Below are positions 1-7,013 of a stretch of 27,738 nucleotides of DNA, piece after piece. Under the pieces are notes generated by a model. The model saw nothing but the letters and a program-made list of their open reading frames with translations, was not told where the DNA came from and searched no databases. How positions within the stretch are numbered: the first letter of the stretch is position 1; every line of letters begins with the position of its first letter. The position numbers and the translations under genes are program-made. The stretch lies in assembly GCF_000719555.1 (NCBI RefSeq), contig NZ_JOGX01000092.1, forward strand, positions 1 through 27,738, given 5' to 3'. The DNA is from Streptomyces sp. NRRL F-5727. GTDB taxonomy: Bacteria; Actinomycetota; Actinomycetes; Streptomycetales; Streptomycetaceae.

Positions 1-82
1 TCGCGTCCGCCAGCGCGCGCACCGACTCCCGGAGCATCTCGTGCTCCTCGGAGGTCCGGTACAGGTCGAAGTCCTTGCCCAT
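1..82 (-). CDS. Acyl-CoA dehydrogenase, N-terminal fragment (runs off the window)
   Basis: Only the first 27 codons are present. The gene starts at ATG (82-80) and leaves the window at base 1. The peptide begins MGKDFDLYRTSEEHEML and continues RESVRALADA, which is the usual N-terminus of actinobacterial short-chain or branched-chain acyl-CoA dehydrogenases: an FDLYR lead-in, then the first alpha-helix of the N-terminal domain. An AGGGAGC Shine-Dalgarno lies about 8 nt upstream (minus strand). The family are FAD enzymes that make the alpha-beta double bond of acyl-CoA in fatty-acid or branched amino-acid breakdown. The catalytic domain is outside the window, so substrate class cannot be judged. 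The upstream region carries a strong inverted repeat (154-191), suggesting repressor control. The family call rests on 27 residues. Confidence 0.75.
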   Translation of the reverse strand, partial: MGKDFDLYRTSEEHEMLRESVRALADA

Positions 83-104
83 GGTCTTGAGCTCCCTGGA
101 AATG

Positions 105-132
105 CTTGTGGCACCTGGCTTGTGGCACCCGG
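105..132. repeat. 14-bp tandem repeat, two copies, in the acyl-CoA dehydrogenase leader
   Basis: CTTGTGGCACCTGG (105-118) is followed directly by CTTGTGGCACCCGG (119-132); 13 of 14 bases agree. Each copy contains GTGGCAC, sharing TGGCAC with the arm of the 154-191 inverted repeat, so these may be accessory half-sites. The role is inferred. Confidence 0.4.
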
Positions 133-153
133 ATACGCCCGCGGCACCGCGTA

Positions 154-191
154 TGGCACTGAGTACCCTCAGCAAAACACACTCAGTGCCA
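154..191. promoter_or_regulatory. Inverted-repeat operator upstream of the acyl-CoA dehydrogenase
   Basis: Perfect 11-bp arms TGGCACTGAGT (154-164) and ACTCAGTGCCA (181-191) are separated by 16 bp. Inside, CTGAG (159-163) and CTCAG (168-172) form a shorter nested dyad. It lies 72-109 bp upstream of the minus-strand start at 82. The layout resembles TetR-family operators seen beside fatty-acid catabolism genes; the cognate repressor is not identified here, and the nearby GBL receptor is unlikely because its element looks different. Confidence 0.55.
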
Positions 192-199
192 TGACGCCA

Positions 200-233
200 G
201 AGCGCCCCGACGGCTTCAGCCGTCGGGGCGCTC
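200..233 (-). terminator. Strong hairpin terminator downstream of the GBL receptor gene
   Basis: A perfect 15-bp stem (GAGCGCCCCGACGGC, 200-214, with its complement 219-233) closes a TTCA tetraloop. It begins 34 bp past the receptor stop codon on the minus strand. There is no U-tract, as is usual for Streptomyces. It separates the receptor transcript from the acyl-CoA dehydrogenase promoter. Confidence 0.85.
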
Positions 234-266
234 GATCCGCGATCCGGACCGGATCGGTCCGCGTTC

Positions 267-941
267 TCATTCCAAATCCGTCAGGTCCTCCTCCGAACGA
301 CTCCGCGCGGCCTCGTACTCGGCGGCCAGAAGTTCGGCGCGTTCCATGCTCACGTCCAGGGAGATCAGGACGCCGGGAGTGCAGATGCTGGGCATCACGT
401 GGTGGACGAGGACCGCCACCCGGTGCATCAGGTCGGCGCGGTCGCACAGCACGGCGGACGTGGCCTGGACGCCCGAGAAGGCGGCGGAGAACAGCTCGGC
501 GGAGTCCTGCGGGTTCACGTGCGGCAGCAGCTCCCCCTGCTCCTTCGCGATCGTCAGGGCCTCCGCGATCGAGTCGATCCAGACGCGGAACGGCGCCGCG
601 CGGTTCACCCCGGTGGCGCCGGGGTCGAGGGCCAGGGCCACGCTCGCGCGCACCAGGGCGTCGTGCTGCAGGCGGTGGGCCAGGAGAAAGCCCTGGTCCA
701 CGAGCTCCTGGACCTTCAGGGTCTGCGGCGGGATCGGGTCGTCGAACATCTGCGCGCCGAGCACGCCGAGCGCCACTTCCTCCTTCGACGCGAAGTGGAA
801 GTAGAGGGCCCCCTTGGTGACCCCGGCGCGCGCCAGGATCTCCCCGATGGTCGTCCGCTCGTAGCCGCGCTCGGCGAAGACGGACGCGGCGGACTGCAGG
901 ATCAGCTTCCTGGTTCGTATCGCGCGCGCTTGCTGCGCCAA
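267..941 (-). CDS. Gamma-butyrolactone receptor, TetR family (ScbR/ArpA type)
   Basis: TetR-family repressor that releases DNA when it binds a gamma-butyrolactone autoinducer, here of the ScbR/ArpA/BarA class. The N-terminus matches that class closely: QQARAIRTRKLILQSAASVF, then a helix-turn-helix at about residues 28-52 with GVTKGALYFHFASKEE. A Trp lies in the ligand domain (PFRVWID), the position expected for lactone binding. I count about 29 acidic against 20 basic residues, fitting true receptors (acidic) rather than basic pseudo-receptors. I chose TTG at 941-939 as the start because AGGAGG (947-952) lies 5 nt upstream and the protein then begins at the family's usual place. An ATG 15 codons earlier (986) has no Shine-Dalgarno and adds an atypical extension. 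Length is 224 aa. It is divergent from the AfsA-type synthase; autoregulation through the shared element is likely. Confidence 0.92.
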   Translation of the reverse strand: MAQQARAIRTRKLILQSAASVFAERGYERTTIGEILARAGVTKGALYFHFASKEEVALGVLGAQMFDDPIPPQTLKVQELVDQGFLLAHRLQHDALVRASVALALDPGATGVNRAAPFRVWIDSIAEALTIAKEQGELLPHVNPQDSAELFSAAFSGVQATSAVLCDRADLMHRVAVLVHHVMPSICTPGVLISLDVSMERAELLAAEYEAARSRSEEDLTDLE

Positions 942-992
942 CGGTGCCTCCTGCTGTCTCGCTCGTCCGTGCTCACCGTGTGACATGAAGCA

Positions 993-1046
993 TTGAAATG
1001 AAAACCGCGTTGTACGTATTCTACGCCGGGCCGGTCAACCCGCCGG
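993..1046. promoter_or_regulatory. Divergent receptor/synthase promoters with a GBL autoregulatory element
   Basis: Plus strand: TTGAAA (993-998), 18-bp spacer, TATTCT (1017-1022), then the synthase Shine-Dalgarno and start at 1071. Minus strand: TTGACC (1038-1033), 18-bp spacer, TACAAC (1014-1009) toward the receptor start at 941. Across about 997-1023, read on the minus strand, lies AGAATACGTACAACGCGGTT followed by TTC, which closely resembles known autoregulatory elements (an ATAC-TAC-AAC half followed by CGGTT). It covers both -10 regions, so one bound receptor could shut both promoters. Boxes are read by eye; the repression model is established for ScbR/ScbA relatives and inferred here. 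Confidence 0.7.
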
Positions 1047-1070
1047 GGTGCCGGGATGCGAGGGAGACCC

Positions 1071-2015
1071 ATGGACAGCACCGGGCGAGAGTCGTCAACG
1101 GCCGTCCCGGGAGAGTTCGTTCACCGCGCGAATCCCGCCGACATCATGCCCACGGGATGGGCCCGCGAGAGCGAGGACCGCTTCTCCGTCTCCGCCCGCT
1201 GGCCGGACGCCCACGCCTTCTTCTCCCCGCTCGTGGGGGGCCTGCACGACCCGGTCCTGGTGGCCGAGACGCTGCGGCAGGCCACCATGCTGGTCGCCCA
1301 CGCGGAAATCGGGGTGCCGGTGGACCATCAGTTCGTCATGTGGGACCTCACCTACCGCGTGGACCCCGAGGCGCTCTCCCTCCACGGCCTCTCCTCCGAG
1401 GTGGCGGTGGGCCTGGTCTTCTCGGACGTGCGCGGCCGGGGCCGGAACCTCCGCACCTTCCGCGCCGACGGAGTCATCCACCGCGAGGGCCGTCGGGTCG
1501 CGACCGCCCGGGGCCGGATCAGCTGCACCTCCCCGCTCGCCTACCGCCGCATACGCGGCGCCCGCATGGACGCGCTCGCCACCCCCGTCCCCCTCATACC
1601 CGGAGTGGCCCCCGAAGAGGTCGGCAGGGAGCATCCCGACGACGTCGTCCTGGCGCCCGCCACCGGGCGGAACCGGTGGCGGCTGCGCGTCAACACCGCC
1701 CATCCCACCCTCTTCCGGCGGCCCAACGACCACGTCCCCGGCATGCTGCTCCTGGAAGCGGCCCGTCAGGCCGCCCACCACGTGACCGGGACGGACACGT
1801 TCTTCCCGTCGGTCGTGAACATGTCCTTCTCCCGCTACGTCGAACTCGCACCGCCCTGCTGGATCACGGCCGAGATCGTCCCCGCCACCGACCCGGACAT
1901 GGTCGCGGTGCGGGTCGAGGGGCACCAGGACGGCGAGCCCGTCTTCCACTGCACGCTCTCCTCGCCGGCCGACGCCCCGGCGCTCGTCCGGCTCGACCGG
2001 CGTCTCGCGGGCTGA
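1071..2015 (+). CDS. Gamma-butyrolactone biosynthesis protein, AfsA/ScbA family
   Basis: AfsA-type enzyme. The family joins a beta-ketoacyl-ACP to dihydroxyacetone phosphate, the committed step of gamma-butyrolactone (A-factor type) autoinducer synthesis. The protein (314 aa from this start) has the two tandem hotdog-like AfsA repeats, each marked by a Glu-x-x-Arg-Gln helix: AETLRQATML in the first half and LEAARQAAHH in the second, with QFVMWDLTYRVD and VVNMSFSRYVELA as further family landmarks. I chose ATG 1071 because GAGGGA (1060-1065) sits 5 nt upstream; an in-frame ATG at 1056 has no such site. It is divergent from the receptor gene and 45 bp upstream of an SDR on the same strand. Which lactone it makes cannot be read from sequence. 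Confidence 0.93.
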   Translation: MDSTGRESSTAVPGEFVHRANPADIMPTGWARESEDRFSVSARWPDAHAFFSPLVGGLHDPVLVAETLRQATMLVAHAEIGVPVDHQFVMWDLTYRVDPEALSLHGLSSEVAVGLVFSDVRGRGRNLRTFRADGVIHREGRRVATARGRISCTSPLAYRRIRGARMDALATPVPLIPGVAPEEVGREHPDDVVLAPATGRNRWRLRVNTAHPTLFRRPNDHVPGMLLLEAARQAAHHVTGTDTFFPSVVNMSFSRYVELAPPCWITAEIVPATDPDMVAVRVEGHQDGEPVFHCTLSSPADAPALVRLDRRLAG

Positions 2016-2060
2016 CCGGGGCGTAAACTCGCAGGGCCCACCCGCGCCCCGAAAGGTCCC

Positions 2061-3041
2061 ATGGGAACCCGCATCCTCGTCACCGGCGCCACCGGCTTCA
2101 TCGGCGGCCGGGTCGCCGCCGCGGCGGCCGCGCACCCGGACCTCGACCACCTGAGGCTCCTCGTCCGGCGCCCCGACGCGGCCCGCGTCGCACCCCCGGA
2201 CGGGCCGTCCGCCGGCGGGCCCGTCGTCGAGACCGTCCAGGGCGACCTCCGGGACCCCGAGAGCCTGCGCCGCGCCTGCGACGGGATGGACGCCGTCGTC
2301 CACTGCGCCTCCGCGATCGGCGGCCCCGAGGACCTGCAGATCGCCGTCAACGAGCACGGCACCGGCGCCCTCGTGGCCGCCGCCGTCCGGGCCGGCGCCG
2401 GCCGGATCGTCTCCCTCAGCACCGCCTCCGTGCACGGCCGCGGCCCCTTCCGCGCCGCCGCGCCCGGCAGCCTTCCGCTCGCCCCGGGGTCCACGACCAG
2501 CCGGACCAGGGCGGCGGGGGAGCGGTACGTCCTGGACGCGGGCGGCAGCGTGCTGCGCCCGCACCTCGTCTACGGCACGGGGGACCGGCAGGTCGTCCCC
2601 GGCCTCCTGACGCTGCTCGCCGCGCTGCCGCGGCCGCTCGCCTGCACCGGCACCCTCCACTCGACGGTCGAGGTGGACAGCCTCGCGGGCGCCCTGCTGG
2701 GCGCCGCGCTCTCCCCGGCGACCCGGCCCGGCGCGTACTACGTCTCCCACCCCGACCCGGTCTCCGACGCCGAGTTCCTCGCCGCCGTCGGCCCCCTGTT
2801 GCCGGAGGCCGTACGGACCGCCCCGGGCCCCGCCCTGGAGCTCGCCGAGGCCCGCGCGCTGCTCGCCGGGAACCCGCTCGCCGCCCACCACCTGGAGATG
2901 TTCGGCGTCGACCACTGGTTCGCCGACGAGCGCCCCTGGGCCGACTTCGGCCGCGGCCCGGGCCCCGCCTTCACCGCCGCCTTCGCCCGCCACCTCCCCT
3001 GGTACCGGGACCACCTGGCCGGCCGCGCCGCACGGCCGTAG
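2061..3041 (+). CDS. Extended SDR, NAD-dependent epimerase/dehydratase-like, GBL-linked
   Basis: Extended short-chain dehydrogenase/reductase of 326 aa. The Rossmann motif GATGFIGG is at about residues 9-16, followed by an Asp for the second strand (GDLRD) and the post-catalytic VLRPHLVYGTGDR block. Where classical members have Tyr-x3-Lys, this protein reads TTSRTRAAGER, so Tyr is replaced by Thr or Ser and Lys by Arg; it may use altered chemistry or only bind nucleotide. It follows the AfsA-type gene on the same strand, so a role in reducing or tailoring the lactone precursor is likely but inferred. GAAAGG lies 5 nt before the ATG. TAAACT (2024-2029) in the 45-bp gap could be a -10 of a separate promoter. 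Similar SDR genes beside afsA-like genes are known from other streptomycetes. Confidence 0.8.
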   Translation: MGTRILVTGATGFIGGRVAAAAAAHPDLDHLRLLVRRPDAARVAPPDGPSAGGPVVETVQGDLRDPESLRRACDGMDAVVHCASAIGGPEDLQIAVNEHGTGALVAAAVRAGAGRIVSLSTASVHGRGPFRAAAPGSLPLAPGSTTSRTRAAGERYVLDAGGSVLRPHLVYGTGDRQVVPGLLTLLAALPRPLACTGTLHSTVEVDSLAGALLGAALSPATRPGAYYVSHPDPVSDAEFLAAVGPLLPEAVRTAPGPALELAEARALLAGNPLAAHHLEMFGVDHWFADERPWADFGRGPGPAFTAAFARHLPWYRDHLAGRAARP

Positions 3042-3073
3042 TCCGCCGCCTCGGCGCCCCCGCGCCGGGCGGA
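3042..3073. terminator. Bidirectional terminator between the SDR and the histidine kinase
   Basis: The inner stem CGGCGC (3052-3057) and GCGCCG (3062-3067) encloses CCCC. The outer stem TCCGCC (3042-3047) pairs with GGCGGA (3068-3073), leaving a 4-nt bulge. It fills nearly the whole 37-bp gap between two convergent stop codons. Confidence 0.7.
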
Positions 3074-3078
3074 GCCCG

Positions 3079-4296
3079 TCAGACCGTGGGCAGCGGGACC
3101 GCGGCCGACAGGACCGTGCCCTCGCCGGGGGCCGACTCGACGGTGAGGGTGCCGCCGAGCTGGTCGGTGCGGGTGCGGATGGCCGGCAGGCCGTGACCGC
3201 GGACGCCGTCGCCGTCGCGGACGCCCGTCGGGTCGAAGCCGCGGCCGTCGTCGGCGACGTCGAGGACGACCTGGTCGTCGAGGTAGGTGAGGGTGAGCGC
3301 GGCGGTACGGGCGTCCGCGTGCTCGCGGACGTTCGCCAGCGCGCCCTGCGCGATCCGCAGCAGCGCCGACTGGACCCGGTCGGGCAGCCGGCGGGGCGGG
3401 ACGCCCTCGATGTGGCAGCGGACCGCGAGTCCGGCGGTGGACTCCCGGCGGGCCAGGGCGCGCAGCGCCTCGTCTAGGCCGCCGCCCCCGGCGAGGTCGG
3501 CCGGGGCGAGGTCGTGGACGAAGCGGCGGGCCTCGGTGAGGTTGTGCTCGGCGATCTCGCCGGCCGCGCGCACGTGCCGGTGCGCCGTGTCGGGGTCCGA
3601 GTGCCAGGTCCGGTCGGCCGCCTGGAGCAGCATCCGCTGGCTCGACAGGCCCTGCGCGAGGGTGTCGTGGATCTCCATGGAGAGCCGCTGCCGCTCGGCG
3701 AGCGTGCCCTCGCGCCGCTCGGTCGCGGCCAGCTCCCGCCGGGTCCGGACGAGGTCGGCGATCAGCTCGCGCTGCCGCCGGGTCTGCTGGTCCATGCGGA
3801 CGAAGACGGCGACGCAGATCGCGGCGATGGCGGGCGGGGCCAGCAGGATGTCGAACTCGAACCGGCCGGCGAGCCGCAGCTGGGCGGTGACGGAGACCAC
3901 GGTGAGCAGGCCGATGAGCACCGCCGCGGCCGGCGGGCGCAGATGCCGCAGCCCCAGGTAGAAGAGCGGGATCGAGCACCAGGCGAAGCTGGGGGCGAGG
4001 AGGACCAGCGCGATCCAGACCGCCGTGCAGGCGCCGAGCCACAGGTGCCGGCGCCGCCGCTCGTCGCCGACCGCGGGCTCGGCCACGTACAGCGCGGCGA
4101 GGGCGGCGGACAGGGCGACCACCCAGGGGGCGATCCCGTCGCCGGTGTGCCGCATCAGGAAGCGGGTCAGCGAGGAGCCGAGCAGCAGGAAGAAGCCCAG
4201 GTGGAGCAGGACCCGGAACCAGCGCGCCTCGTCGTCCGCCGTCCCCGGGTCCCCGGCGGGAGCCGTCGCCGTCGCCGTACCGTCCCACCGCGCCAT
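3079..4296 (-). CDS. Sensor histidine kinase, NarL/DesK-type (HisKA_3), apparently orphan
   Basis: Membrane histidine kinase of about 405 aa. The N-terminal half has several hydrophobic spans (for example the FFLLLGSS, ALSAALAALYVAE and AVLIGLLTVVSV segments) with little room for an outside sensor domain. A coiled-coil linker leads to the HisKA_3 box ERQRLSMEIHDTLAQGLSS, with the phospho-His at about residue 210. The ATPase domain follows: N-box ALANVREHADA, G-boxes DVADDGRGFD and GHGLPAIRTR. This class normally signals to a LuxR-type response regulator, but none lies on either side here. I prefer ATG 4296 over GTG 4308, because the GGAGAG (4309-4314) directly abuts the GTG. It lies 72 bp downstream of the corA gene on the same strand. 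The signal sensed is unknown. Confidence 0.88.
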   Translation of the reverse strand: MARWDGTATATAPAGDPGTADDEARWFRVLLHLGFFLLLGSSLTRFLMRHTGDGIAPWVVALSAALAALYVAEPAVGDERRRRHLWLGACTAVWIALVLLAPSFAWCSIPLFYLGLRHLRPPAAAVLIGLLTVVSVTAQLRLAGRFEFDILLAPPAIAAICVAVFVRMDQQTRRQRELIADLVRTRRELAATERREGTLAERQRLSMEIHDTLAQGLSSQRMLLQAADRTWHSDPDTAHRHVRAAGEIAEHNLTEARRFVHDLAPADLAGGGGLDEALRALARRESTAGLAVRCHIEGVPPRRLPDRVQSALLRIAQGALANVREHADARTAALTLTYLDDQVVLDVADDGRGFDPTGVRDGDGVRGHGLPAIRTRTDQLGGTLTVESAPGEGTVLSAAVPLPTV

Positions 4297-4368
4297 GCCG
4301 TGCCGCACCTCTCCGCCCGCTGATCGGATGAACGGAGCAAACCTCTCATATCCGCTGCCCGGGAGCGG

Positions 4369-5460
4369 TCAGAGCCAGCCGTTGCGGCGGAAGCCCCGGT
4401 GGATGGCGAAGCACGCCACCGCGATCACCCCGAGGACCACCGGGTAGCCGTAGGTCCAGCGCAGCTCCGGCATGTGCTCGAAGTTCATGCCGTACACCCC
4501 GCAGACCATGGTCGGCACGGCGACGATCGCCGCCCACGCGGTGATCTTCCGCATGTCCTCGTTCTGCGCCACCGTGACCTGCGCCAGATGGGCCTGGAGC
4601 ACCGAGTCGAGCAGGGTGTCGTACGAGGCGATCTGCTCGGTCACCCGGGCGAGGTGGTCGGTGACGTCCCGGAAGTACGCCCGGATCTCGGGGTCCACCA
4701 GCGGCATCGGCCGGGTGGCGAGCTCGGTCAGCGGGCGGGCGAGCGGGGCGACCGCCCGGCGCAGTTCCAGCAGTTCGCGCTTGAGCTGGTAGATCCGGCC
4801 GGCGTCGCCGCGGTCCGCCTGGGCGGAGAAGACCGTGTTCTCGATCGCGTCGAGGTCGGTCTGGACCGCGTCCGCGACGGCGAGGTAGTCGTCCACCACG
4901 TGGTCCGCCATCGCGTGCAGCACCGCCGACGGCCCCTTGGCCAGCTGCTCGGGCATCGCCTCCAGCGTCTCGCGCAGCGGGCCGAGGGAGCCGTGCCCGC
5001 CGTGCCGGATGGTGATCACGAAGTCCGGCCCGACGAAGGCCATCAGCTCGCCGGTGTCCACCACCTCGCTCGTGGCGGTCAGCTGCTCGTGCTCGACGTA
5101 CCGGACCGTCTTCAGGACGGCGAACAGCACCCCGTCGTACTCCTCGACCTTGGGCCGCTGATGGGCGTGGACCGCGTCCTCCACGGCCAGCGGATGCAGC
5201 CCGAAGAGCTCGGCCAGCACCGTCAGCTCCTTCTCCGCCGGCTCGTGCAGCCCGATCCACACGAAGCCGTCGCCGCCCCGGCGGACGTACCGCAGCGCGT
5301 CCTCGGCGCTCGCGCCCCGGACCGAACGCCGCACCCCGTCGACGTACACCACGCAGTTGACGACCGCGCTGCCGAGCGGCGACCGGGCCGGGTGGCTGAG
5401 GTCCACGGTGCGCCGGTAGGTCCGGCGGACGGCGGTGCGCAGGCGCTGGATGACGGACAC
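4369..5460 (-). CDS. corA: CorA-family Mg2+/Co2+ transport protein (copy 1)
   Basis: CorA channels are homopentamers that let Mg2+ (and Co2+, Ni2+) into the cell. This 363-aa protein has the long soluble N-terminal domain (HPLAVEDAVHAHQRPKVEEY is its typical core), a long stalk helix (MRKITAWAAIVAVPTMVCG leading into the membrane) and the signature YGMNFEHMPEL between the two C-terminal membrane helices, ending in basic FRRNGWL. I start at GTG 5460, since AAGGAG (5468-5473) lies 7 nt upstream; a longer frame back to 5499 adds 13 residues with no ribosome site. It lies between the lactone oxidase and the histidine kinase, all minus strand, so the three may be co-transcribed. A second CorA is near the right edge (26470-27573). 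No metal-sensing leader is visible in the 55-bp upstream gap. Confidence 0.93.
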   Translation of the reverse strand: MSVIQRLRTAVRRTYRRTVDLSHPARSPLGSAVVNCVVYVDGVRRSVRGASAEDALRYVRRGGDGFVWIGLHEPAEKELTVLAELFGLHPLAVEDAVHAHQRPKVEEYDGVLFAVLKTVRYVEHEQLTATSEVVDTGELMAFVGPDFVITIRHGGHGSLGPLRETLEAMPEQLAKGPSAVLHAMADHVVDDYLAVADAVQTDLDAIENTVFSAQADRGDAGRIYQLKRELLELRRAVAPLARPLTELATRPMPLVDPEIRAYFRDVTDHLARVTEQIASYDTLLDSVLQAHLAQVTVAQNEDMRKITAWAAIVAVPTMVCGVYGMNFEHMPELRWTYGYPVVLGVIAVACFAIHRGFRRNGWL

Positions 5461-5515
5461 GGTGGAACTCCTTCGGCAGACCGGGAGCCAGTGTGCCACC
5501 GCACCGCGCGGAGGA

Positions 5516-6847
5516 TCAGCCCGCCGACGGGGGTGCGCCGAGGACGCGGTCGAGGTACGGATTGGAGAGGACGCCGGACGGGTCGAGCCGGTTCCGGAGG
5601 GCCACGAAGTCGTCGAACCGCTCGTAGCGGGGACGCAGCTCCGCCGCGCCGAGGTCGTGCATCTTGCCCCAGTGCGGCCGGCCGCCGTACGCGCCGAGGA
5701 TCTTCTGGCAGGCGTCGAAGTACCGGCGGTACGGCATCCGGTGGTACTGGTGGAAGGCGATGTAGCAGCTCTCCCGGCCCTGCGCGGTGGAGAGCCAGAT
5801 GTCGTCGGCGGCGGTGAAGCGGACCTCCAGCGGGAACGAGACCGGCTCCCCGTGGCCGTCGACCCACGAGCGGAGCTCCCGCAGCGCCTCCGCCGCGTGG
5901 GCCCGCGGGATCGCGAACTCGCCCTCGTGGAAGCGGACGTCGCGCACCGAGGCGAAGATCTTGTACGCGTGGTCGGTCCAGCTCCGGGACGACATCGCGC
6001 GCGCGGCGAAGCGGGTGATCGGCGGCACCAGGCGCGGCACGCGGGTGCCGAGCCGGTTCAGCGCCTCGAAGCCGGGGCCGCTGACGGCCTCGTCGAGCCG
6101 CCTGGAGAGGGCGCCGAGGGGGGAGAGGGGCGTGTCGGCGGGCAGCCGGCGGAAGCGGCGGGTCAGCGTGGTGTCGCTGTGCGGGAACCAGAAGAACTCG
6201 AAGTGGTCGTTTTCCGCGACGAGTTCGTCGAGCCGGCCGAGGGTCTCGGCGACCGGCATCGCGGTGTCCCGGGCGTGCAGGGCGTAGAGCGGGACGGTCT
6301 GGAGGGTGACCTTGGTGAGGACGCCGAGCGCCCCGAGGCCCACCCGGGCGGCGGCGAACAGCTCCGGCCGCTCGTCCGCCGAACAGACCGTCACCGACCC
6401 GTCGGCGAGGACGAGTTCGAGCGCCCGCACCTGGGTGGCGATGCCGCCGAAGCGGACGCCGGAGCCGTGGGTGCCGGTGGAGATCGCGCCCGAGACCGTC
6501 TGCCGGTCGATGTCGCCCATGTTCTCCAGGGCGAGGCCGTGCGAGGCGAGCAGCGGGTTCAGCTTCCACAGCGGCATGCCCGCGCCGACGGTGACGAGCC
6601 CCGTCTCCGGGTCCACCGCGTGCACGGCGTCGAGCAGGTCGAGCCGGAGCTGGACGTCCGGGGCGACCGCGACGCCGCTGAAGGAGTGCCCGGAGCCGAC
6701 CGCCTTGACGCGCAGCCCGTCCCGTACCGCGTCCTTCAGCGCGGTGGCGACCTCCTCGGTGCGGGCCGGGCGCAGGACGCGCCGGGGGCGGGCCTCCTCG
6801 TTGCCGGCCCAGTTGCGCCAGACGCCGCCGTGCTCGCTGCTGCTCAT
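5516..6847 (-). CDS. FAD-linked sugar-lactone oxidase (D-arabinono-1,4-lactone / L-gulono-lactone oxidase family)
   Basis: Oxidase of the VAO flavoprotein superfamily, 443 aa as expected for the aldonolactone oxidase group. The FAD domain has VGSGHSFSG, where His54 is the expected covalent FAD attachment, and the ENMGDIDRQTVSGAISTGTHG block. Near the C-terminus is the family's HWGKMHDL motif (about residues 392-399). Members oxidise an aldonolactone or alditol, using oxygen or another acceptor. I chose ATG 6847; the frame stays open upstream but has no family sequence and would run into the operator region. AAGGGA lies about 10 nt upstream. It is divergent from the deaminase/aldolase gene, with two operators between them, so the two are probably co-regulated. 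The actual substrate is unknown. Confidence 0.9.
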   Translation of the reverse strand: MSSSEHGGVWRNWAGNEEARPRRVLRPARTEEVATALKDAVRDGLRVKAVGSGHSFSGVAVAPDVQLRLDLLDAVHAVDPETGLVTVGAGMPLWKLNPLLASHGLALENMGDIDRQTVSGAISTGTHGSGVRFGGIATQVRALELVLADGSVTVCSADERPELFAAARVGLGALGVLTKVTLQTVPLYALHARDTAMPVAETLGRLDELVAENDHFEFFWFPHSDTTLTRRFRRLPADTPLSPLGALSRRLDEAVSGPGFEALNRLGTRVPRLVPPITRFAARAMSSRSWTDHAYKIFASVRDVRFHEGEFAIPRAHAAEALRELRSWVDGHGEPVSFPLEVRFTAADDIWLSTAQGRESCYIAFHQYHRMPYRRYFDACQKILGAYGGRPHWGKMHDLGAAELRPRYERFDDFVALRNRLDPSGVLSNPYLDRVLGAPPSAG

Positions 6848-6922
6848 GCCGGGCGTTTCCCTTCGGGCCGTACGCGTCGTGTCGTGGCGGGTTACCGCCG
6901 GTTCCCGCTGTCCGGAAGAGTG

Positions 6923-6982
6923 GACTTGGTCGTCCGTCCAAGTCAAGAGTCCCGGAGTCTTGACTTGGACGAGCGACCAAGA
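6923..6982. promoter_or_regulatory. Two mirror-image operators between the lactone oxidase and aldolase genes
   Basis: Operator 1 is GACTTGG-N8-CCAAGTC (6923-6944). Operator 2 is CTTGG-N8-CCAAG (6964-6981). Both have the core TTGGnCGnnCGnCCAA, so each is a palindrome, and the pair is itself an inverted repeat around about 6953. AAGTCAAGA (6940-6948) and TCTTGACTT (6958-6966) form the inner dyad. A TTGACT -35-like box lies at the inner edge of each operator, one per strand (6946-6941 minus, 6960-6965 plus), so each operator would sit in the spacer of one divergent promoter. No convincing -10 boxes were found. Confidence 0.65.
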
Positions 6983-7013
6983 GACCGTGACGGCGTCGCC
7001 ACCGGTCCCCGCG

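Noticed and set aside
1095..3014. 639-aa open frame antisense to the synthase and SDR genes
   Set aside because: It is low-complexity Gly/Arg/Val-rich, has no recognisable motif, and lies opposite two well-supported genes; it is a high-GC shadow.
267..3041. Antibiotic biosynthetic cluster around the GBL genes
   Set aside because: No polyketide synthase, peptide synthetase, SARP activator or resistance gene lies nearby; only the signalling genes are present.
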